Assembly: GCA_934085875.1 (NCBI GenBank)
Contig: CAKOHQ010000002.1
Coordinates: 1-57,938, forward strand
Origin: an uncultured Bacilli bacterium
Lineage (GTDB): Bacteria; Bacillota_I; Bacilli_A; RF39; UBA660
DNA length: 57,938 nucleotides
Reading direction: 5' to 3'
The notes under the pieces were generated by a model. It worked only from the letters and a program-made list of their open reading frames with translations, was not told the DNA's origin and searched no databases. Every line of letters starts with the position of its first letter. Position 1 is the first letter of the stretch. Shown here in pieces: positions 52,620-57,938 of this stretch. A program made the translations under genes and the position numbers.

Positions 52620-52952
52620 TTAGTCTCCAAAAAATTTAGTTATTGGACGTGGTGTTTTACTAACTATATTTGGTGCACTTTTATTAGTTAATTCTTGTAT
52701 TAAACTAACTGCTTTTTGGGCATTGTTAATATGTTTTTGAACATTATCCATATTAATATTTTTAAATAAATTAGTAAGTTCACCAATCGAATCACTATCA
52801 TTATTAAAATATTTATCCCAAGCATTTTTATCTTCACCATATATGTCATATATTTCAAAGAAATCTTGCCATGTACTTTCTTTATTTTTAACATATTTAA
52901 TTAGTTCAGGATGTTGTGAAACAAATGATTTAAAACTTTCTTTTTTATCCAT
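52620..52952 (-). CDS. ylbD: YlbD-like putative spore coat protein
   Basis: 110 residues: F-V-S-Q-H-P-E-L-I-K-Y-V-K-N-K-E-S-T-W-Q-D-F-F-E and G-E-D-K-N-A-W-D-K-Y-F are the family's conserved pieces. Annotated elsewhere as a putative coat protein. Adjacent to ylbE in the B. subtilis order. Supports spore formation but is weak evidence by itself. Confidence 0.85.
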   Translation of the reverse strand: MDKKESFKSFVSQHPELIKYVKNKESTWQDFFEIYDIYGEDKNAWDKYFNNDSDSIGELTNLFKNINMDNVQKHINNAQKAVSLIQELTNKSAPNIVSKTPRPITKFFGD

Positions 52953-52998
52953 AAAACCACCTATTAAAATATATTTGAATTATTTAATTTTATGAATA

Positions 52999-53799
52999 TT
53001 ATATTTTTTTTAATAATTCTATTTTAGTTTTATGATCTATATCTAAACCATATCTTACTCTATCACTCATATCCATTTGTTCATTAAATTTATTATATAA
53101 ATTTTGATATTTATTTCTCATAAATAATTTATTAAATGTTTCTTCAATACTTCCATTATAATTATTTTTATATCCAATTATATTACATAAATTGTATAAA
53201 TCTTCAAATTGTAATACACACTCTGTATCATTCAATTCTTTAGCTACTGTATTAATTAATTCAAAAGCTTCTATATTTGCATTTCTTTCTAATAAATAAT
53301 AAAATTGATTTTTTGAATATATTAAATGCCTTATAAATTTTAATGTATCAGTAATAGGACGTGGTATAATACTATCACTTTTAGTAACTATTTTTATTAA
53401 TTCCTTATATGATAAAGCTACTATCTTAGGAGAATTTATTTTTCCCTCACTTATTAAATGTTGGTATAAATGTGCTATTTCATGTAATAAAGCAAACATT
53501 ATTAAATAAGCTTTTAAAGAATCTAAATCTCTTACTTTATAATCAATTAATTCCCTTTCAATTACCTTTTCTAATTTATATAAAGAAATATTAATATTTT
53601 TATATTTAGTATTATATATAGCTGCTTTTATACCATTATACTTTACTGTATAACTTGCAGTTTTTTCATTATTTATAGTAGGAATTAAAAAATTTATAAT
53701 TTCTTTTATTAAATTTTCATCAATACTATATTCTTTTAAATAACAAATATATCTTTTTAAAGATTCTAAATTATTCTTATTTTCTAATATTATTGACAT
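52999..53799 (-). CDS. Putative HExxH metallopeptidase, unknown family
   Basis: A 266-residue cytoplasmic helical protein. L-L-H106-E-I-A-H110-L-Y-Q-H is a zinc-peptidase-type motif; E171-R-N-A-N-I-E177-A-F-E follows and offers a third ligand in an E-x-x-A-x-x-x-A-like setting known from IrrE/ImmA proteases, but the spacing is longer. No HTH is visible. Third HExxH protein of the window. It lies 15 bases upstream of ylbD's neighbourhood and next to the methyltransferase gene. Start behind AAAAGGTGAATA. Confidence 0.55.
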   Translation of the reverse strand: MSIILENKNNLESLKRYICYLKEYSIDENLIKEIINFLIPTINNEKTASYTVKYNGIKAAIYNTKYKNINISLYKLEKVIERELIDYKVRDLDSLKAYLIMFALLHEIAHLYQHLISEGKINSPKIVALSYKELIKIVTKSDSIIPRPITDTLKFIRHLIYSKNQFYYLLERNANIEAFELINTVAKELNDTECVLQFEDLYNLCNIIGYKNNYNGSIEETFNKLFMRNKYQNLYNKFNEQMDMSDRVRYGLDIDHKTKIELLKKI

Positions 53800-53813
53800 T
53801 ATTCACCTTTTTC

Positions 53814-54683
53814 CTAATCATATTTTTCTTTTTCCCACCTAGCATAAATTCCACAAGGTAAGATAATATCTTCATCTATTGTTTTTATACCTAATTCATC
53901 ACTTGAAATAAAACCTTTATATTTATTACTAATATTTAATCTTAAAATATTTTCTAATACTGTCATTGATAAACCTGTTGTATATGAATTTATTAAGAAT
54001 AATATTGGATCATCTGATAATAATTTTGAACATTTTTCTACTAAATTAAAAAGATCATTTTCAATATTCCATATTTCTTTATTGGCTCCTCTACCAAATG
54101 ATGGAGGATCCATTAAAATAATATCATATTTATTTCCACGTCTAATCTCTCTATCCACAAATTTTACTACATCATCTACAATAAATCTTATCGGTTTATC
54201 TTCTAAATTATTTGATATAACATTTTCTTTTGCCCAATCGATCATTCCACGCGATGAATCTACGTGCACAACACTAGCGCCAGATTTTAATGCCGCAATA
54301 CTTGCACCACCCGTATAAGCAAATAAATTTAATACTTTAACATTTTTTTTATTTGAAATCTTTTGCCTTAATAATTCCCAATTATGTGCTTGTTCTGGAA
54401 ATAGTCCAGTATGCTTAAATCCCATTAATTTTAAATTAAAAGTTAAGTCATTATAATGAATTTGAAACTTCTCAGGCATATTTTTATTGAAAATTTGCCA
54501 TTCTCCTCCACCTTTATTACTTCTAATATATTTTGCATCAATAGAACCCCAAAACTCATTCTTTTTTTTTGTCCATATAATTTGTGGATCTGGTCTCAAT
54601 AATTTTATTCCATTCCAATTTTCTAATTTCATTCCATCTTTAGTATCTAATATTTCATATTCAGGAAAATTTATTGTTTTCAT
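53814..54683 (-). CDS. Class I SAM-dependent methyltransferase, RlmI/RlmK-like
   Basis: Predicted RNA methyltransferase of 289 residues. SAM-binding motif I is L-N-L-F-A-Y-T-G-G-A-S, the acidic loop V-H-V-D-S-S, motif IV D-P-P-S-F-G-R-G, typical for rRNA cytosine/guanine methylases of the YccW/YcbY type. It lacks the PUA domain. The substrate could be 23S rRNA. Start behind AAATGGTGATTAA. Confidence 0.85.
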   Translation of the reverse strand: MKTINFPEYEILDTKDGMKLENWNGIKLLRPDPQIIWTKKKNEFWGSIDAKYIRSNKGGGEWQIFNKNMPEKFQIHYNDLTFNLKLMGFKHTGLFPEQAHNWELLRQKISNKKNVKVLNLFAYTGGASIAALKSGASVVHVDSSRGMIDWAKENVISNNLEDKPIRFIVDDVVKFVDREIRRGNKYDIILMDPPSFGRGANKEIWNIENDLFNLVEKCSKLLSDDPILFLINSYTTGLSMTVLENILRLNISNKYKGFISSDELGIKTIDEDIILPCGIYARWEKEKYD

Positions 54684-54729
54684 TTAATCACCATTTCAAT
54701 TATAAAATATATATTTATAAAAATAAATA

Positions 54730-55992
54730 CTATTTTTTTAAAATTTTCTTATCATCTTTTCTATATCTATAACAAGCTTCGTTCACTACACTAATATCAA
54801 CACCAACTAAATCTGCAATTTCTTTATTTGTATATTCTCTATCTACATTATTTCCAAATTTCAAAGATAGTATTTGTTTTATTTGAATAGGACATTTTTT
54901 TTCATTTATATTTTGATCAAGTGCTAAGTTATTTAATTTTAATAATCTATCATTTATTACTGTTCTCAATATATCAGACATTTTTAATTTCAAATTATTA
55001 TATAATTCATACATATAAATTGGAATATGTTGATTTGTCGGTTTTGCTAAATCATCTCCAAAAATTTTATGCAACAAAATTATTTCATTTTTATTTAACT
55101 TTGTTAACATCGTATCTACATCATTGATGGTACATTTTGGAAAAAACTTATCCATAAGGTAACTATAAATGCTTTCTGTTATGACTTTTGTAGATTCTTC
55201 ATTATCACTTTGCATTGTTTCTTTATCATTTACAAGTTGAAATACCTTATTACCTAAATTCGAGTTTCTTAATTTTCTTAAAGCTTTTAATTCAATTTGT
55301 CTAACTCTTTCTCTAGTCACCCCACCAATATAAGTTGAAGTTTTTTCTAATGTTTTGTATTCACCATCTAGTAAACCATATCTCATAAATAATACTATTC
55401 TTTCTTTTTGACTTAAGTTTGATTTCATTAATCTTCTATGCAACTCTGTCTTCATATAATTATTATTTACATCATCAAAAATATCTGTTTTATTTTCAAT
55501 TAAATCTCCAAATTCAGTTTCGTCTTCATCACTTATTTTTTTATTTAAGCTCAATATACTAGTAGAATATTTTAATGCATTTTCAACTAATTCTATCGAC
55601 ATATCCAATTCTTTTGCAATCATATCATTAGTTGGTTTCTCACCAGTTTCTTTTAAATAATTATCAATAAAATTAAATATTTTTGTTTGACTTTCATATA
55701 AATTAGCTGGTTTTCTAATAATGCTTTTATTCTTTCTAATATATTTTGTAATATATGCTCTAATATAATAATAACAATAAGTACTAAATTTAAATCCAAG
55801 ATTTGGTTCATATTTTTCTATTGCTTTCATAAATCCTATACAACCTTCTTGAAATAAATCTTCATTATCTATATCTTCATATTTGTATCTGTTTGCAATT
55901 TTTCTAACTAAATTTTTATTGTTATTTAGAAATGTCTCCAATAATTCTTTATCCCCATTTTTTATTTTGTTTATTATTTCTTTTTCATCCAT
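54730..55992 (-). CDS. Sigma-70 family factor with a long C-terminal extension
   Basis: A 420-residue sigma factor. Region 2 has L-F-Q-E-G-C-I-G-F-M-K-A-I-E-K-Y and F-K-F-S-T-Y-C-Y-Y-Y-I; region 4 has E-R-I-V-L-F-M-R-Y-G-L-L and R-E-R-V-R-Q-I-E-L-K-A-L-R-K-L-R (about residue 235). Normal factors end there; this has about 180 more residues, whose end (L-K-F-G-N-N-V-D-R-E-Y-T-N-K-E-I-A-D-L-V-G-V) looks like a second region 4-type HTH. No region 1.1, so not a standard RpoD. Start behind GGGGGAGAAAAT. Role unknown. Confidence 0.85.
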   Translation of the reverse strand: MDEKEIINKIKNGDKELLETFLNNNKNLVRKIANRYKYEDIDNEDLFQEGCIGFMKAIEKYEPNLGFKFSTYCYYYIRAYITKYIRKNKSIIRKPANLYESQTKIFNFIDNYLKETGEKPTNDMIAKELDMSIELVENALKYSTSILSLNKKISDEDETEFGDLIENKTDIFDDVNNNYMKTELHRRLMKSNLSQKERIVLFMRYGLLDGEYKTLEKTSTYIGGVTRERVRQIELKALRKLRNSNLGNKVFQLVNDKETMQSDNEESTKVITESIYSYLMDKFFPKCTINDVDTMLTKLNKNEIILLHKIFGDDLAKPTNQHIPIYMYELYNNLKLKMSDILRTVINDRLLKLNNLALDQNINEKKCPIQIKQILSLKFGNNVDREYTNKEIADLVGVDISVVNEACYRYRKDDKKILKK

Positions 55993-56064
55993 ATTTTCTC
56001 CCCCTTAAAAAACAAAATATATTTTATAACAAAAGCATAAAAAAAGCAAGTTTTAATATACTTA

Positions 56065-57351
56065 CTATTTTTTAGGACAAATTTTCTTTACACCACCCAT
56101 ATAAGGTTGTAAAGATTGTGGTATGTTAATTGTTCCATCAGCATTATAATTGTTTTCTAAAAGTGCAATTAAAGCTCTGGTTGATGCTAAAACAGTATTG
56201 TTCAAAGTATGTAAATAATAATTTCCTTTTTCACTTTTTACACGTATTCCTAACCTTCTAGCTTGAGCATCTGTTAAATTCGAACAACTTCCCACTTCAA
56301 AATATTTTTGTTGTCTAGGACTCCAAGCTTCTATATCACATGATTTATATTTCAAATCCGCTAAATCTCCACTACAACATTCAAGTTGTCTAACTGGAAT
56401 ATCTAAACTTCTAAATAATTCAACAGTATATTGCCACATTTTTTCGTACCAAACTTTACTATCCTCTGGTTCACATAAAACTATCATCTCTTGTTTTTCA
56501 AATTGGTGTACTCTATATATTCCACGTTCTTCTATTCCATGAGCTCCTACTTCTTTTCTAAAACATGGGCTATATGATGTCATTGTAATTGGTAATGATT
56601 CTTTCTTTAAAATTTGATCTTTAAATTTACCTATCATAGAATGTTCACTTGTTCCAATTAAATATAAGTCTTCTCCTTCAATTTTATACATCATTGCATC
56701 CATTTCTGAAAATGACATAACTCCAGTTACAACATCACTTCTAATCATAAAAGGTGGAATACAATAAATAAATCCTTTATCTATCATAAAATCTCTCGCA
56801 TAACTTAACATTGCACTTGAAAGTCTTGCAGCATCTCCCATTAAATAATAAAATCCATTACCACTCGTTCTACCACTTGCATCTTTGTCTAAACCATTGA
56901 TACTTTCTAAAATATCTGCATGATATGGTATTTCATATTCTGGAACAATTGGTTCTCCAAATTTCTTTAATTCAACATTTTCACTATCATCTTTTCCTAT
57001 CGGTACATCTTCTGCAATTATATTTGGAATCAACATCATTTTTTCTTTTATTATTTTAGATAATTCCTCTTCTCTTTTTGTGAGTTCGTCAATTTCATTA
57101 TTCATATCAGATACTTTAACTTTTATACTATTTGCTTCATCAATTTTTTTCTCTCTCATTAAACTGCCAATTTCACTACTTAATTTATTTTTTTCTGCCC
57201 TTTTCTCGTCCATATTTAATTTAACATTTCTATATTCAACATCTAAATCAAATATTTCATCAACTAACATTAATTTTTCATTCTGAAATTTCTTTTTAAT
57301 ATTTTCCTTTACTAATTCTTTATTTTCTCTAATTAATTTAATATCTATCAT
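56065..57351 (-). CDS. serS: Serine-tRNA ligase
   Basis: Class II synthetase charging tRNA-Ser. N-terminal coiled-coil arm (residues 30-110), then motif 2 (S-P-C-F-R-K-E-V-G and R-G-I-Y-R-V-H-Q-F-E-K-Q-E) and motif 3 (T-L-N-N-T-V-L-A-S-T-R-A-L-I). 428 residues. Its leader is a T-box that senses uncharged tRNA-Ser. Start behind AAAGGTGATAAT. Confidence 0.98.
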   Translation of the reverse strand: MIDIKLIRENKELVKENIKKKFQNEKLMLVDEIFDLDVEYRNVKLNMDEKRAEKNKLSSEIGSLMREKKIDEANSIKVKVSDMNNEIDELTKREEELSKIIKEKMMLIPNIIAEDVPIGKDDSENVELKKFGEPIVPEYEIPYHADILESINGLDKDASGRTSGNGFYYLMGDAARLSSAMLSYARDFMIDKGFIYCIPPFMIRSDVVTGVMSFSEMDAMMYKIEGEDLYLIGTSEHSMIGKFKDQILKKESLPITMTSYSPCFRKEVGAHGIEERGIYRVHQFEKQEMIVLCEPEDSKVWYEKMWQYTVELFRSLDIPVRQLECCSGDLADLKYKSCDIEAWSPRQQKYFEVGSCSNLTDAQARRLGIRVKSEKGNYYLHTLNNTVLASTRALIALLENNYNADGTINIPQSLQPYMGGVKKICPKK

Positions 57352-57381
57352 ATTATCACCTTTCTTAATTTTATTTTATAT

Positions 57382-57540
57382 AAAAAAAAGATAGTACAAG
57401 GAGCGTTAACACGCGGTACCATCCTTTATTTAACTTAATTAATATAACGGCTATTAACCGGCGACTATTAATCGCTCTATTAGGTAGATTAAATAATTCC
57501 CATTATCGATTTTCACCAACCATCGACTCTCTTAAAATAA
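57382..57540 (-). promoter_or_regulatory. T-box riboswitch (serine) of serS
   Basis: On the minus strand: stem I begins AAGAGAGTCGATGGTTGG then GAAAATCGAT; specifier codon TCT (57486-57488) in the context TTAA-TCT-ACC; the T-box GGATGGTACCGCG pairs in the terminator with CGC...GTACTATC before a run of eight T. Charged tRNA-Ser leads to termination, uncharged tRNA to serS expression. The specifier choice is by context and is the weaker part. Confidence 0.92.
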
Positions 57541-57578
57541 GATATTATTATTGTCCCAAATAATCAATTTATAATATT

Positions 57579-57606
57579 ATTATACTAAAAACTAAAACAT
57601 TGTCAA
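57579..57606 (-). promoter_or_regulatory. Promoter of the serS T-box transcript
   Basis: TTGACA (57601-57606), 16-base spacer, TATAAT (57579-57584) on the minus strand; both consensus. Confidence 0.85.
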
Positions 57607-57621
57607 CCATTTATCAAAATA

Positions 57622-57936
57622 TTAAAGCATTGTAACTATCTTTTCAGATAATTTTGTTATTTTTAGTATTCTTTGAATTGGAAATCCTTCTTTTTTTAAT
57701 TCTTTTGCTAAAGATAACTTTTCTTTATGTAAGGCTTGTTCTTTTGTTTCAAGTTCTTGCTCCTTAACTTCTAGATTTTGCTCCTTAACTTCTAGATTTT
57801 GTTTTTTCATTTCAAGCTCTCTCTCATGCTCAAGCGCCATCTCCTGTTTTACTTTCTCAGTTTCTATATAATTATATGTTACTGGATCTCCTTCTCTAAA
57901 ATCTAATCTTGACATATAGTCCATTATATTCTCCAC
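57622..57936 (-). CDS. C-terminal part of an Rpn-type (PD-(D/E)XK) nuclease/transposase-like protein
   Basis: At least 104 residues. The main part is a charged coiled coil (M-A-L-E-H-E-R-E-L-E-M-K-K) with 7-residue repeats (K-E-Q-N-L-E-V twice), ended by a short helix pair (G-F-P-I-Q-R-I-L-K-I-T-K-L-S-E-K-I-V) like the C-terminus of recombination-promoting nuclease/putative transposase proteins. The catalytic domain would lie beyond the right edge. The frame stays open to the edge, so it is probably partial; alternatively it starts at ATG 57924 behind GGAGAATATA. Confidence 0.5.
   Translation of the reverse strand: MENIMDYMSRLDFREGDPVTYNYIETEKVKQEMALEHERELEMKKQNLEVKEQNLEVKEQELETKEQALHKEKLSLAKELKKEGFPIQRILKITKLSEKIVTML
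57760..57801. repeat. Two 21-base tandem repeats
   Basis: Two perfect copies of a 21-base unit (CTCCTTAACTTCTAGATTTT plus G), encoding the heptad repeats of the coiled coil. A likely site for copy-number slippage. Confidence 0.9.
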
Positions 57937-57938
57937 TT

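Noticed and set aside
57760..57801. CRISPR array or other structured repeat
   Set aside because: Only two adjacent 21-base copies without spacers, encoding coiled-coil heptads. No CRISPR array was seen anywhere in the window.

Overview
The window is very AT-rich (about one quarter G+C by eye), uses TGA as an ordinary stop codon, and is packed with short-spaced genes mostly on the minus strand. Gene content points to an anaerobic, Gram-positive, spore-forming member of the Bacilli: a pro-sigma-K gene, a SirA-like protein next to yneF, a YlbD/YlbE pair, a SpoVB-like flippase and a DacF-like D,D-carboxypeptidase (sporulation and peptidoglycan), NrdD/NrdG and pyruvate phosphate dikinase (anaerobic life), and a serS T-box. 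I cannot name the genus. Many genes use a shifted Shine-Dalgarno sequence (GGTGAT) and several track-length starts shorten to a downstream ATG/TTG placed correctly behind it.

Layout. 1-13553: acetyltransferases (one a frameshifted GNAT-Nudix fusion), a truncated response regulator, an HExxH protein, a metallophosphoesterase/membrane-protein pair, dacF, an AI-2E-type transporter, tsf and rpsB (S2 with an extra C-terminal SAP-like segment), and two unknown proteins. 13664-27867: sigK, split into two halves by a 13.5 kb element. 27889-35434: a GNAT gene carrying a copied dut tail, dut, nrdG, nrdD, a divergent Crp/Fnr regulator with a palindromic operator, a PepS-type aminopeptidase, unknown proteins, tRNA-Met. 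35488-45346: rpmF-yceD-yneF-sirA, helD, a GdpP-like DHH phosphoesterase, ppdK, a 723-residue pseudopilin-like protein. 45398-57938: xer recombinase, Y-family polymerase with YolD-like partner, tRNA-Ala, HU, an RpiB-like protein, spoVB-like gene, ylbD/ylbE, an HExxH protein, an RNA methyltransferase, an unusual sigma factor, serS with its T-box, and a nuclease fragment at the right edge.

The main discovery is the sigK-intervening ('skin'-type) element, about 13987-27499. The two sigK halves join in perfect frame (codons for C-I-Q-N-E-I-L-M) if recombination happens at the shared AAATG; this is the same N-E codon position used by the Bacillus subtilis skin element. A 562-residue large serine recombinase ends inside the right attachment site, and the two element ends would build an attP with a 9-bp perfect inverted repeat. 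Remnants of a conjugative element (a VirD4 coupling protein fragment) show its likely ancestry.

The cargo is unusual: an operon-like series reading RSH (ppGpp) enzyme, NifB-like radical SAM protein, single NifD/NifE-like protein (with one frameshift), NifH-like ATPase, two further radical SAM proteins (one with a Cx8Cx2C motif) and a glycosyltransferase, followed by proS without an editing domain and a convergent tRNA-Pro. The NifB, NifH and NifD/E-like proteins keep their iron-sulfur cysteines, so a functional nitrogenase-like cofactor or reductase system of unknown substrate is plausible. The operon is preceded by a 41-codon small ORF whose stop codon lies inside a terminator hairpin.

Caution: at least four frameshifts lie in or beside short homopolymers, so some may be assembly errors.
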